DNA from: Bryum argenteum
Lineage: Eukaryota > Streptophyta > Bryopsida > Bryales > Bryaceae
DNA: 64,000 nucleotides
NCBI GenBank assembly: GCA_037043015.1
Contig: CM073330.1
Span: 15,332,512-15,396,511, forward strand
Direction of reading: 5' to 3'
A program made the position numbers and the translations under genes. The notes under the pieces were generated by a model. That model searched no databases and had not been told where the DNA came from. It saw only the letters and a program-made list of their open reading frames with translations. Positions 54,542-64,000 of this stretch are shown one piece after another (the stretch's first letter is position 1; each line of letters opens with the position of its first letter).

Positions 54542-54852
54542 TATTGAAGCTCAATAGAGGGTGAGAGAGAATACAAACATCAAAGCTTACACACAAGGTA
54601 GAGCAATGAATGCTTGAATGAGATACATACTCATTCGAAGCCCTTGCTTATGTATCCATAGGTAGGCACATTGTGCTACAAACAATATGGGATAACCGAG
54701 AGGCTAAGTCCTCTCTTCTCTCTCTAAGGCTTTTAGGACCAGCCCTCTTCACACACCCTAGAGGACTAAGGCCTAGCCTCTATTACATACTCTAACATAC
54801 TCTAATAACTATTAGTTGCTCTTATAAACTACGAGCAACCTAATCTCTAACA
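54542..54852 (-). repeat. B2 5' LTR
   Basis: 311 bp. One difference from the 3' LTR is visible. It is followed on the right by the target duplication CCAAT, then A5 leader (AGGGCTGATTGTGC). Confidence 0.93.
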
Positions 54853-54857
54853 CCAAT

Positions 54858-55604
54858 TAGGGCTGATTGTGCACTTGGGTGCATTAGGGATTGCAATGGA
54901 GGCAATTGCAATCTTGTGAGAGTGTTTTAGAGTGCATTGGGAGCATCTTTGAGTTGAATGAGGAGTTTGCCATTCATTAGAGGGCTCATTTGAGCTCTTG
55001 TGAGAGAATGTTGCACATTTGTGCATTGTTGAGTTGATCAAGGGCTGATTTGTGCTCTTGTGAGTGAATGTGGAACTTTTGAGCATTGGAGAGTTGGAGA
55101 GAGATCTAGATCTGATTTGATGAAGTGAGTGCATTGGTGAGATGGAGAGGGCTGATTTGCACCCTTTTGAGTGAGTGAGGCGAGCTTCTTGCATTTGTGA
55201 TTGCAAGAGAGCTTATTACACTTGTGTGAGTGATTAGGGCAAGTTTGAGTGTCCATTAGGGCTGAATTCAGCCCTTGTGAGCTTTGTGGAGTGATTGTGA
55301 GCAAATTAGAGTCATTTGCTCATATTGGATCCCTTGCAAAGACTGATTGGGAGTCTCTTAGCTCCTTGAGGTGTGGATTGCACAATTTGTGTGAAGACAT
55401 TGTGAGTTAGTGGCTGAAGACCTCCAAACACAAGCAATTTCTTGCCTAAGAAGCCCATGTGGGTGTTGTGGAGCAAGATTAGGGTCGATTTGGTGGTGAG
55501 TGTGGTGAGCTACTTGAGAGAGGTGTTTCTTGTGGTCCATAGGTCCAGAGCTCCTTTCAAACCCAGGATCTCCACAAGAAATGGGCACAGCCCCTTGCAC
55601 TCCC
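54858..55604 (+). repeat. A5 leader, middle part
   Basis: Family-A leader with AGGGCTGATTTG units and only two AGATCT units (55101-55114). Near its end a stretch of about 50 bp (AACCCAGGATCTCCACAAG...TTGCACTCCC) has no counterpart in other A leaders. It looks like filler sequence at the edge of the solo LTR. Confidence 0.7.
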
Positions 55605-55874
55605 TATTAGAAGCTCAATAGAGAGAGAGAAGGAATACAAACAATCAAAGCTTACAAACAAGTAGAGCAATGAATGCTTGAATGAGATGCATACTCATTC
55701 CAAGCCCTTGCTTATGTATCCATTGGTAGGCACATGGTGCTACAATCAATATGGGATAACCGAGAGGCTAAGTCCTCTCTTCTCTCTCTAAGGCTTTTAG
55801 GACCAGCCCTCTTCACACACCTTACAGGACTAAGCCTCTAATACTTAATCTAACATACTCTAATAACTATTAGT

Positions 55875-56120
55875 TGTTGAGGAAACATGTACCTATTGAT
55901 GTACATAGTGTACATGGAGTTATAGGAGTAGAACTATGCACTTAGTTAGTTCATAGACTCCATTAGGTGTTGCTTGTAGTCAAAGGCAGCCCATAGTGGT
56001 GAGTTATCCCACATGGTTAGGAGGTATGTAGAGGAGGCTTCCTACTACTTGTATTCAGCCCTTGCATGGCTGAAGTTATCCAATACCATCTAAGTAAAGT
56101 CTTTCCCTTCAATCTCAATA
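55875..56120 (+). repeat. A6 5' LTR (A-prime subtype)
   Basis: 246 bp, TGTTGAGGAAACATG to TCTCAATA, with the A-prime features listed for A3 and an extra G near the start. Identical by eye to the 3' LTR. Confidence 0.95.
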
Positions 56121-56134
56121 GGTTATGGGCCCAC
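56121..56134 (+). other. A6 primer-binding site (half tRNA-iMet type)
   Basis: GGTTATGGGCCCAC directly after the LTR, intact. Confidence 0.8.
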
Positions 56135-57247
56135 GCACGTGGTGGTGCGCTTGAAGGAGAAATTCAGATCATTTGGAGAGGATCGTGGAGCTTGTGGGAC
56201 AAAACCAGCCTTGTTTACATGTGTGCACCTTCAATCCAATTGGTGTAAGTCCATTCCCAAAGGAGAAGTCTTGAAGTGCATTTTCTTTGGAGTTTGTTGC
56301 TGAAGTTGGAGTTGTTGAGTGCATTTGAGTGTGAGGTTGTGTTTTGAGAGAGATCACACCTTGGTAGGGCTGGTTGCATGCTCTTTCATTGAGTTTGTGC
56401 TTAGATTTGCACATTGGGAGCCAATTAGGGCTGATTGTGCACTTGGGTGCATTGTGGGTTGCAATTGAGGCAATTGCAATCTTGTAAGAGTGTTTTGAGT
56501 GTTTTTGAAGCATCTTTGAGTTGATTGAGGAGTTTGGCATTCATTAGAGGGCTGATTTGTGGTCTTGTGAGTGAATGTGGCACATTTGTGCATTGGTGAG
56601 TTGGAAAGAGATGTAGATCTAGATCTAGATCTGATTTCGTGAAGTGAGTGCATTGGTGAGTTGAAGAAGGGCTGATTTGAGCTCTTGAGGGTGATTGTGG
56701 CACATTTGTGCATTGGTGAGTTGAAGAAGGGCTGATTTGAGCACTTGTGAGTGATTGAGCTAGTTTCTTGCATATGTGATTGCAAGAGGGCTGATTGCAC
56801 TTCTTTGAGTGATTAGGGCAAGTTTGAGTGTCCATTAGGGCTGATTTCAGCCCTTGTGAGCTTTGTGGAGTGATTGTGAGCCATTTAGAGTCACTTGCTC
56901 ATTTGGATCCCTTGTAAGGGCTGATTGGGAGTCTCTTAGCTCCTTGAGGTGTGGATTGCACTACATTGTGAGTTAGTGGCTGAATTCAAGAAGTTCTTGT
57001 TTAGGAAGCTCATGTGGGTGTTTTGAGCAAGATTAGGGTCCGATTTGGTGGTGAGTGTGGTGATCTACTTGAGGGAGGTGTTTGTGAGGTCCGTAGGGTT
57101 TAGATCTCCTTGTGAGGACCTTGCAAGGGCTGGTTGGTGCAACTTCAGCCCATTGCCTTTGTTTTAGGGATTCTAGGGAGGCAAAATTGAGTTTGTCAAC
57201 TCTCTTAGCTTCTTTAGGTGCTGCCATCAAGTGGGAGCTACTTCAAC
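56135..57247 (+). repeat. A6 leader
   Basis: About 1.1 kb with nine or so GGGCTGAT/GGGCTGGT units, including two near-identical neighbours around 56670 and 56730 (GAAGAAGGGCTGATTTGAGC), and AGATCT units at about 56616-56632. Confidence 0.75.
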
Positions 57248-58810
57248 ATGGCTGCGAGTGAAGGAGATGGCGTGCGCATCATCGACAAGTTCAATGGTGT
57301 CAACTTTGGCATGTGGAAGTTCAAGATGGAGATGATTCTTGCGGAGAAGGACTTGTGGGATGTGGCTGATGGGGGTGAGGAGCCTCCAAGTGCTGATGCG
57401 GATCTCAAGACCAAGAAGGCGTTTGAGAGGCGGGAGAAGAAGGCTTTTGCTCTCATTGTGACCAATCTTGCGGATCAGCAAATTGCACACATCCGCCATT
57501 GCAAAACACCAGCGGAAGCGTGGACAACCCTTTGCAACATCCATGAGACCAAGAGTCTCTCAAACATCCTATTTCTTCGGCGGCGGTTCTTCACTACCAA
57601 GATGCAAGAGGAGGATGACTTGTTGGATCATGTCAACAAGATCAAAGCATTGGCGCATGAGTTGGCTTGCTTGGACGCACCCGTCACGGAAGGAGATGTG
57701 GTCATGACATTGTTGGAGAGCTTGCCACCATCATTTGAGTTCCTCATCACCGCTTTGGAGACAAGGCCAACGAAGGAGCTGACCTTGGAGTTTGTTACAG
57801 CCCGTTTGATGCATGAGGTCACCAAGCGCAAGGAGAATGAGCCCCAAGGAGAGGGATCAGCGCTTGTGTCAAGATTTGCCAAGGGAGGCAATAGCAAGGA
57901 TTGGAAGGAGACAAGAACATGCTACAAGTGTGGCAAACTTGGCCACATTGCTCGATTTTGTAGGGCCAGCGAAGCCCAAGGCAAGGAGAGTGCACATCAA
58001 GTCTCCAAAGTGGAGGATGGAGATGATTTCGCCTTTTCTACACATGGAGGAGGAGAGAAGGCGGACATGTTTACTTGGATTGTGGATTCTGGTGCCACAC
58101 AACACATGACCAGCCATCGAGATGCCTTTCATACCTATCAACCCGTTGTCGGGAAGAAGATTTACATGGGAGACAATGGCATGGTGGAGGCCATTGGCAT
58201 AGGGGAGGTGCATGTGGAGGGGCAACACAAGGGGCAGCCCAAGAGGATCACCATTCGTGAGGTGCTCCATGTGCCTAAGTTGCATGCCAACTTGCTTTCG
58301 GTAAGCAAATTGGCTTTGGGAGGTTTAAAGGTTCAATTCAACAATGTGGGGTGTGTTGTGAGGTCACCAAGTGGGCTTTGGATTGCATCAGCCCCTCGTG
58401 AGGGCAAATTGTATCTACTCAAATTCACCAAGGTGAATGGGAGTTCATTTGCTTGTGTGGCTCAAGGATCAGCCCATGATGAGCTTGTGGAGCTTTGGCA
58501 TAGGAGGCTTGGGCACTTGAATTTGAAGAGCTTGAAGGGCCTCCAACACATTGTGAAGGGGCTGAACCTCTCTTCTTGCAAGCACGATTGGAGTTCCTTG
58601 GCTTGCAAGGGGTGCATTGAGGGCAAGCAAGCAAGGCAGCCCTTCCCCAAGCATGGAGCAACAAGGGCCACCAAGAAATTGGAGTTGGTGCATTCGGACG
58701 TGTGCGGGCCAATGAAGACCACTTCCATTGGAGGAGCAAGGTATTTTGTCACCTTTATAGATGATTTCTCACGCAAAATATGGGTGTATATCTTTGAAGT
58801 GCAAGAGTGA
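57248..58810 (+). CDS. A6 gag-protease-integrase N-terminal frame, 520 codons
   Basis: ATG 57248 (MAASEGDG). The codons upstream in frame lack an ATG. Order: gag domain (KFNGVNFGMWKFKMEMILAE to about residue 210), zinc knuckle CYKCGKLGHIARFC, protease IVDSGATQHMTSH, GAG-pre-integrase LWHRRLGHLNLKSL, integrase HSDVCGPMKT and VTFIDDFSRKIWVY. The frame then breaks at 58792-58796, where CTTTG stands in place of GCTG in the codons for YMLKC. Without that one net base the frame would continue into the rest of integrase. Confidence 0.9.
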   Translation: MAASEGDGVRIIDKFNGVNFGMWKFKMEMILAEKDLWDVADGGEEPPSADADLKTKKAFERREKKAFALIVTNLADQQIAHIRHCKTPAEAWTTLCNIHETKSLSNILFLRRRFFTTKMQEEDDLLDHVNKIKALAHELACLDAPVTEGDVVMTLLESLPPSFEFLITALETRPTKELTLEFVTARLMHEVTKRKENEPQGEGSALVSRFAKGGNSKDWKETRTCYKCGKLGHIARFCRASEAQGKESAHQVSKVEDGDDFAFSTHGGGEKADMFTWIVDSGATQHMTSHRDAFHTYQPVVGKKIYMGDNGMVEAIGIGEVHVEGQHKGQPKRITIREVLHVPKLHANLLSVSKLALGGLKVQFNNVGCVVRSPSGLWIASAPREGKLYLLKFTKVNGSSFACVAQGSAHDELVELWHRRLGHLNLKSLKGLQHIVKGLNLSSCKHDWSSLACKGCIEGKQARQPFPKHGATRATKKLELVHSDVCGPMKTTSIGGARYFVTFIDDFSRKIWVYIFEVQE

Positions 58811-59753
58811 GGTGTTTGGGCGTTTTGAGACTTGGAAGGCGCTTGTGGAGGCCCAATCTGATTGCAAGGTGAAGGTGCTTTGCGGTCGGATAATGGGGGA
58901 GTATGTCTCAAGGCATTTGAGAACTTCCTCAAAGCCCATGGCATTGAGCACCACACATCAGCCCCTTACACGCCTCAACAAAATGGTGTTGCGGAGCGTG
59001 CAAACCGCACCATTGTGGAGATGGCAAGGGCCATGATTCATGGCCAAGGGCTCAAGTATGAGCTTTGGGGAGAGGCCGTCAGCAATGCGGTGTATACGAG
59101 GAACCGCTGCCCCACTCAAGCATTGGTAAGCAAGACACCTCAAGAGGCTTGGAGTGGAGTGAGGCCCCATGTGTCCCATATGCGTGTTTTTGGTTGCATT
59201 GCGTATGCGTTGGTTCCAAATGCAAAGAGGACCAAGTTGGATGCCAAGGCCATCAAGTGTCTTCTTCTTGGGTATTGTGAGGGAACCAAGGCCTATATAG
59301 GCTGATGCGTGTGGACACCAAGGCCATTATCAAGTGTAGAGATGTAACGTTCTTGGAAGATGGAGGAGCTGATTTTAAGCACTTGGAGGTGAGCCCAAGT
59401 GGGAGAAGTGGAGGACCAGCCCAAAGTGTGGGCTCAACTCCAAGAGTTGACATTGAAGAAGTGGGAGATGAAGATGAAGAAGATTTGGAGGAACCCAAGG
59501 AGGAGGTTGTGTTACCGCAGCGGAAGGAGACATCAACTATTTGCTCACCAAGAGAGCACGAGAAGGACCAGCCTATGGAGGAGCCACGGGAGCAGCCCTT
59601 AGAGGAGCCAAGATACCCCACAAGGACTCGCAAGCCACTTGGGGATTGGTGGATGAACCATATTCTTCCTCCCCGACATGAAGATCAAGCGAATGTGGCT
59701 TCTCTTGGAATCCCATCGACACTTGATGATTTGTGAAGATTCAAGCAAGTGGG
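58811..59753 (+). pseudogene. A6 integrase C-terminal part and linker
   Basis: Two further frames: 58862-59305 with KAFENFLKAHGIEHH, PYTPQQNGVAERANRT and RVFGCIAYALVPNAKRTKLDA, then 59305-59736 with KAIIKCRDVTFLEDGG, the Glu-rich linker and KPLGDWWMNHILPP, ending at the RT start. Breaks lie at 58877-58910 (CTTTG insertion and lost G/A bases in SDNGGEYVS) and at 59295-59300 (an extra TATA-like repeat in KAYRLM). Confidence 0.8.
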
Positions 59754-59855
59754 AGGTAGCTACGGTTGGTGATGTCCTAACTATTGCGCTTGGAAAGTCT
59801 TGATGTTGATTGAGAAAAAGGGGTTTGGTGCCTTTGCCCACTAGCAAAGTGGGAG

Positions 59856-60101
59856 TGTTGAGGAAACATGTACCTATTGATGTACATAGTGTACATGGAG
59901 TTATAGGAGTAGAACTATGCACTTAGTTAGTTCATAGACTCCATTAGGTGTTGCTTGTAGTCAAAGGCAGCCCATAGTGGTGAGTTATCCCACATGGTTA
60001 GGAGGTATGTAGAGGAGGCTTCCTACTACTTGTATTCAGCCCTTGCATGGCTGAAGTTATCCAATACCATCTAAGTAAAGTCTTTCCCTTCAATCTCAAT
60101 A
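59856..60101 (+). repeat. A6 3' LTR
   Basis: 246 bp, preceded by the purine tract CTAGCAAAGTGGGAG and followed by TTAGT. Identical by eye to the 5' LTR. Confidence 0.95.
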
Positions 60102-60356
60102 TTAGTTGCTCTTATAAACTACAAGCAACCTAATCTCTAACAGCTGGTTGGTGCAAATTCAGCGCCATTGCCTTTGTTTTTAGGGATTGTGGGGAGCTTG
60201 ACTTGAGTTTTTCAACTCCTCTACCCTCCTTAGGTGCAGCCAACAAGTGGGAGCTACTTCAACATGGCTGCAAGTGATGGAGATGGCGTGCGCATCATCG
60301 ACAAGTTCAACGGTGTCAACTTTGGCATGTGGAAGTTCAAGATGGAGATGATTCTT

Positions 60357-62189
60357 ATGGTGTCGTGATGATATCAGTTATATGTTGTAAAAAACTAAAT
60401 ATAAGTTGATAACCTCATAGTTTCCATGTACCTGGTACGTGGTAAATATATGAGTGTATTATTAGATTAAAAATATGTTGTGGTGAGAACCACAGTATAG
60501 GCCTAGAGGGATGGATAATAAATTTTTCGTGACAGGCCTATATCTTGGAGGCACCGCATCTTGTCACATGCCTGGAGGAGGTAGGGGCGCGGTTGGTGGC
60601 ATTATTTCATCTCATTCAAGCATTCTCCCATGTGAGCCAAGTCACAGCTTTGTTGTTGTGTCGCTCAACGGGTCATTGAGGGGTTTGAAACTCGGTCCCG
60701 TAACGCAAAGATCGACTTTTGAAGCCAACCAACCAAGTCCGCGACTTTGAATACATGATATGGAGGGCTTGGAGAGACCATCGGGAGTCGGAACTACGAG
60801 CCCGAGAACGTGGTGGGGTGAAATTATCCTAGTGGGAACTCATTTAGTTTATTTATGATTGGAGTTGATGTTGAGTTTTTACATAATGTTAATATATAGA
60901 ATAATTCAGTGGAAATCCAACCATTTGGTTGGTCCCGAATAAGTAGAATAGAGTATTTTGTATTGTTGTCTTGGGTTATCGAGGGATGGAATGCTTTACG
61001 AGCTCACGGCACCGAAGATAACGTTTTTGGTGAGTTTTTGAAGGCATTCGAGGAGTCTTGAGCTTTCCTTGTCTTGGTTTCGGCCGAGGAGAGGAAGAGT
61101 TAACTTTGGTGAGCACCGGCCTAAGGTCCGGAGAGGGATCGAGGCCTTGGTGACCACGGATACCAGGGGGAAGAGGGTGTTCTTGGTATCTCCAAGTTGA
61201 AGTCCGAGGCCTGCACGGGGGTTCCTACCGAGGCTTATTTGATCGTTGTCTCGAGATCCAACTGATGTAGTGCGAGGAAAACCGCGGAAGTGCTCATTTG
61301 GAATCGAGGATAGAAGCATACAATCCAAGAGGAATATTAGGGTTTATTCAAGGTGACTATTGCCATCCTAGATCTAGTATTTGTAGGTCGAGAGGAGAGA
61401 GAAGAGATTTGATCCATTTGTGGACATTGAGAGAAACGTTGCGGCTCTTGCCTTCATATTCCAAACATCCGATCAAAATACATATGAGTGTGTTTAGAAG
61501 CTTCTTGACGTTGAACTATGCTTCTACGGTGACTACAAAAAAAACGAGTGCTCTCTCCTATTTGGAGGCATTTTTATACTTTGAGTGCGTGGATAGCCCA
61601 TATGGCACCAAACGGTGGAAGAAGCCTAGATCGAGCATTTGCAGACTAATCTTGTTGGTGCCTTGAGTGAGTGAAAATCTTTGCGCTATTTGAGCTTTGC
61701 CCCGCATGGATCGCCTTGTTACCCGACTAACGTCATCGGGTAACATGTATTTCATTAGTTAATTTGTATACCAAGTGGTATGTTTGCAGGATAAGGGTCT
61801 TATAGAAGAGGGTATAAAAGGAGTCAGGTATCTTGGGTAATGACCTTTAAGGGTTAAGGGTAATTAGAAATAATTACCTTAATCATGTTTGTTAATACTA
61901 ATCATAATTAATTAACATTAACTCTGTTTTATTAATCTAATCACATGATTAGAGACTAATCAAGGTTAGAAGTTTTAATTAATCCTATTTAGTCAACTAA
62001 TCTTTTGTCTAATCACTTATGATTACTTAAGCTAATCTAATCTCAATTAAGGTTTACTTAACACATTAATACTAATCTTTTGCCTTTGTTTTATCCTTAA
62101 TAGGGAGTTTGAGTTATTTACAATGACTTTCTTATATAGTTTGATAATTTCTCCCAACTTCTCCTACTTCTGAAGGAGACTTAGGTGCG
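60357..62189. mobile_element. Unclassified insertion inside family-A gag region
   Basis: Sequence unlike the A or B bodies, between two pieces of A gag that both contain GTGCGCATCATCGACAA (60284 and 62187). It has faint echoes of copia leaders: CATCTCATTCAAGCATTC (60608), CCTAGATCTAGTATTTGTAGG (61359), GCCTAGATCGAGCATTTGCAG (61624) and, at its right end, TTGCCTTTGTTTTA plus a gag-start context. An AT-rich stretch at 61850-62060 repeats CTAATC-like motifs a dozen times. It could be the LTR and leader of a third, A-related element whose gag follows at 62190. I found no clear LTR ends, primer site or target duplication. Confidence 0.4.
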
Positions 62190-63025
62190 CATCATCGACA
62201 AACCCGTCAAGTTTTCCTAGAGTTTTTCAAAATGGAGATGATTCGACGGAGAAGGACTTGTGGGATGTGGCGGATGGGAGTGAGGAGCCTCCAAGTGCTG
62301 ATGCGGATCTCAAGACCAAGAAGGCGTTTGAGAGGCGGGAGAAGAAGGCTTTTGCTCTCATTGTGACCAATCTTGCGGATCAGCAAATTGCACACATCCG
62401 CCATTGCAAAACACCAGCGGAACCATGGAGTACGCTTTGCAATATCCATGAGACCAAGAGTCTCTCCAACATCCTATTTCTTCGGCGGCGCTTCTTCACT
62501 ACCAAGATGCAAGAGGAGGATGACTTGTTTGATCATGTCAACAAGATCAAGGCATTGGCGCATGAGTTGGCTTGCTTGGAGGCACCCGTCACGGAAGGAG
62601 ATGTGGTCATGACATTGTTGGAGAGCTTGCCACCATCCTTTGAGTTCCTCATCACGGCTTTGGAGACAAGGCCAATGAAGGAACTGACCTTGGAGTTTGT
62701 TACAGCCCGTTTGATGCACGAGGTCACCAAGCGCAAGGAGAATGAGCCCCAAGGAGAGGGATCAGCCCTTGTCTCAAGATTTGCCAAGGGAGGCAACACA
62801 AAGGCTTTTAAGGAGACAAGGAAATGCTTCAAGTGTGGCAAACCAGGCCACATTGCTAAGTATTGTAGGGCCAACCAAGCCCAAGGCAAGGAGAGTGCAC
62901 ATCAAGCATCCAAAGTGGAGGATGAGGAGGATTTCGCCTTTGCCGCACATGGAGGAGGAGAGAAGGCCGACATGTTCACTTGGATTGTGGATTCGGGGGC
63001 TACACAACAGATGACCAGCCATTGA
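62190..63025 (+). pseudogene. A8 gag and protease
   Basis: A family-A gag whose start is scrambled (GTGCGCATCATCGACAA then ACCCGTCAAG in place of the FNGVNF codons). From 62258 a 255-residue open frame reads DVADGSEEPPS, LADQQIAHIRHCKTPAEPW, FFTTKMQEEDDLFDHVNKIK, zinc knuckle CFKCGKPGHIAKYC and protease IVDSGATQQMTSH. It stops where TGA replaces CGA (63023-63025). Confidence 0.82.
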
Positions 63026-64000
63026 GATGCCTTTCATACCTATCATCCGATTTCCGGCAAGAAGATTTACATGGGAGACAATGGCATGGTAGAAGCACTT
63101 GGCATTGGAGAGGTGCATGTGGAGGTGCAAGACAAGGGCCAGCCCAAGAGAATCACCATCCGTGAGGTGCTCCATGTGCCCAAGTTGCATGCCAACTTGC
63201 TTTCGGTAAGCAAATTGGCTATGGGAGGTTTGAAGGTGCAATTCAACAATGTGGGGTGTGTTGTGAGGTCACCAAGTGGTGCTTTGATTGCATCAGCTCC
63301 TCGTGAGGGCAATTTGTATCTACTCAAATTCACCAAGGTGAATGGGAGTTCATTTGCTTGTGTGGCTCATGGATCAGCCCATGAAGAGCTTGTGAATCTT
63401 TGACATAGGAGGCTTGGGCACTTGAATTTGAAGAGCTTGAAGGGCCTCCAACACATTGTGAAGGGGCTGGACCTCTCTTCTTGCAAGCACGATTGGAGTT
63501 CCTTGGCTTGCAAGAGATGATGCATTGAGGGCAAGCAAGCAAGGCAGCCCTTCCCAAGGATGGAGCAACAAGGGCCCCCATGAAGTTGGAGTTGGTGCAT
63601 TCGGACGTGTGCGGGCCAATGAAGACCACTTCCATTGGAGGAGCAAGGTATTTTGTCACCTTTATAGATGATTTCTCACGCAAAATATGGGTGTATATCT
63701 TTGAAGTGCAAGAGTGAGGTGTTTGGGCGTTTTGAGACTTGGAAGGCGCTTGTGGAGGCCCAATCTCGATTGCAAGGTGAAGGTCTTTGCGGTCGGATAA
63801 TGGAGGGGAGTATGTGTCCAAGGCTTTTGCGAACTTCCTCAAAGCCCATGGCATTGAGCACCACACTTCAGCCCCTTACACGCCTCAACAAAATGGTGTT
63901 GCGGAGCGTGCAAACCGCACCATTGTGGAGATGGCAAGGGCCATGATTCATGGCCAAGGGCTGAAGTATGAGCTATGGGGTGAGGCCGTGAGCAATGCGG
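63026..64000 (+). pseudogene. A8 GAG-pre-integrase and integrase, running off the window
   Basis: It continues A8: KKIYMGDNGMVEALGIGE, LHVPKLHANLLSVSKLA (63170), a TGA in place of the TGG of LWHRRLGH (63401-63403), HSDVCGPMKT (63597), VTFIDDFSRKIWVY, then the same CTTTG-for-GCTG change as A6 at 63699-63703, a further one at 63785-63789, and PYTPQQNGVAERANRT (63875). The element is cut by the window end at the region encoding GEAVSNA. Confidence 0.82.

Larger units (their letters stand above)
50983..54852 (-). mobile_element. B2: non-autonomous family-B element with gag-protease only
   Basis: A 3.87-kb minus-strand element with 311-bp LTRs differing at one position that I can see (AAAACTTAC/AAAGCTTAC), flanked by perfect duplications CCAAT (50978-50982 and 54853-54857) in the A5 leader. 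It retains the primer site, the leader and a 488-codon gag-protease frame. Integrase, RT and most of RNase H are deleted to scraps. This matches the kind of plant element called TR-GAG, which depends on pol from relatives. Confidence 0.92.
55875..60101 (+). mobile_element. A6: RT-less family-A element with perfect TSD
   Basis: A 4,227-bp plus-strand element with 246-bp LTRs that look identical, flanked by TTAGT (55870-55874 and 60102-60106). It has primer site, leader, gag, zinc knuckle, protease and integrase. The RT start (about 59740) joins the RNase H end directly at 59754-59775, removing about 1.4 kb. Its length equals A1 minus that interval. Clean ends and identical LTRs show that an RT-less genome moved recently with RT supplied in trans. 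Confidence 0.95.
55605..60142 (-). repeat. Solo family-B LTR, split by A6
   Basis: The two parts 55605-55874 and 60107-60142 together make one minus-strand B LTR (TATTAGAAGCTCAATAG ... CTCTAACA). A5 leader lies on both sides and no internal B sequence, so it is a solo LTR, probably left by LTR-LTR recombination. No matching target duplication is seen (CTCCC left, GCTGG right), and the filler-like left flank suggests some rearrangement. Confidence 0.8.
50433..60356 (+). mobile_element. A5: family-A copia element, host of B2, a solo B LTR and A6
   Basis: The plus-strand 5' LTR 50433-50678 follows A4 sequence ending GCAAC (candidate target site). Its own sequence is the LTR, the primer site (GGTTATGGGCCCAG), leader 50693-50982 and 54858-55604, leader end 60143-60270 and the gag start (MAASDGDG, ATG about 60264) to 60356. 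There it stops abruptly in WKFKMEMIL and unrelated sequence begins. The 3' end is either beyond the window (see 62190-64000) or lost. Confidence 0.75.

Noticed and set aside
58792..58796. Programmed frameshift site in integrase
   Set aside because: The shift falls inside a conserved domain and is absent from better-kept copies (A3 at 44240). It recurs as CTTTG at several unrelated places, so a mutation or base-calling error is more likely.
61850..62060. CTAATC repeats as an interstitial telomere
   Set aside because: The motifs are irregular and in mixed spacing, and not the plant telomere unit TTTAGGG. AT-rich drift can explain them.
1..64000. tRNA, rRNA or other structural RNA genes
   Set aside because: I saw no tRNA cloverleaf with A and B boxes or rRNA core motifs. 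The initiator-tRNA-like 14-mers are primer sites only.

Overview
The window looks like nuclear DNA from a plant-type eukaryote whose sperm or zoospores carry flagella: a moss, liverwort, hornwort, lycophyte, fern, flagellate-sperm gymnosperm or streptophyte alga. Two things suggest this. A four-exon gene at 14836-16706 encodes a SPATA17-like IQ-motif axonemal protein with GT-AG introns of 191-293 bp. The Ty1/copia elements carry primer-binding sites that match the anticodon region of a plant-type initiator tRNA-Met. The clade assignment is inference.

Left part, 1 to about 19.5 kb: AT-rich, mostly non-coding DNA. It holds a possible lone exon (538-690, minus), a Q/S/N-rich low-complexity coding locus with a broken frame (3255-4728, minus), two TTAA-flanked, CCCCTAA-ended elements that look piggyBac-like (5877-6769 and 11716-11983), a graveyard of decayed copia LTRs, leader and gag (about 8.65-13.15 kb), the SPATA17-like gene, and a 0.96 kb long inverted repeat (18470-19432).

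Right part, about 19.6 to 64 kb: almost nothing but nested Ty1/copia LTR retrotransposons of two related families. I call them A (LTR about 245 bp, starts TGTTGAGA, ends TCTCAATA) and B (LTR about 310 bp, starts TGTTGAAG, ends GCTTCAATA). Target-site duplications resolve much of the nest. A minus-strand A element (A4) was hit by A1 (34362-39986, TSD CAGCC), by A3 (41332-50199, TSD CAAGC, itself carrying B1 at 44362-49815) and by A5 (from 50433). A5 was hit by B2 (50983-54852, TSD CCAAT) and by a solo B LTR that carries A6 (55875-60101, TSD TTAGT). Further left, A2 (26582-32232) sits in a B element (B5), and B3 (20548-24190) sits in an old B element (B0).

The elements have the copia order gag, zinc knuckle, aspartic protease, GAG-pre-integrase/integrase, reverse transcriptase, RNase H. 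Several copies with intact ends lack the reverse transcriptase. A3 and A6 share one deletion junction at a GCTATGG repeat, B2 keeps only gag and protease, and B3 lacks both gag and RT. They must have moved with RT supplied by relatives such as B1 or A1. Most pol frames carry frameshifts even where the two LTRs are identical, and the sequence after a 100-N gap at 24436 is a patchwork of sense pol and antisense gag/leader. Assembly or base-calling error is therefore a live explanation for part of the apparent decay.
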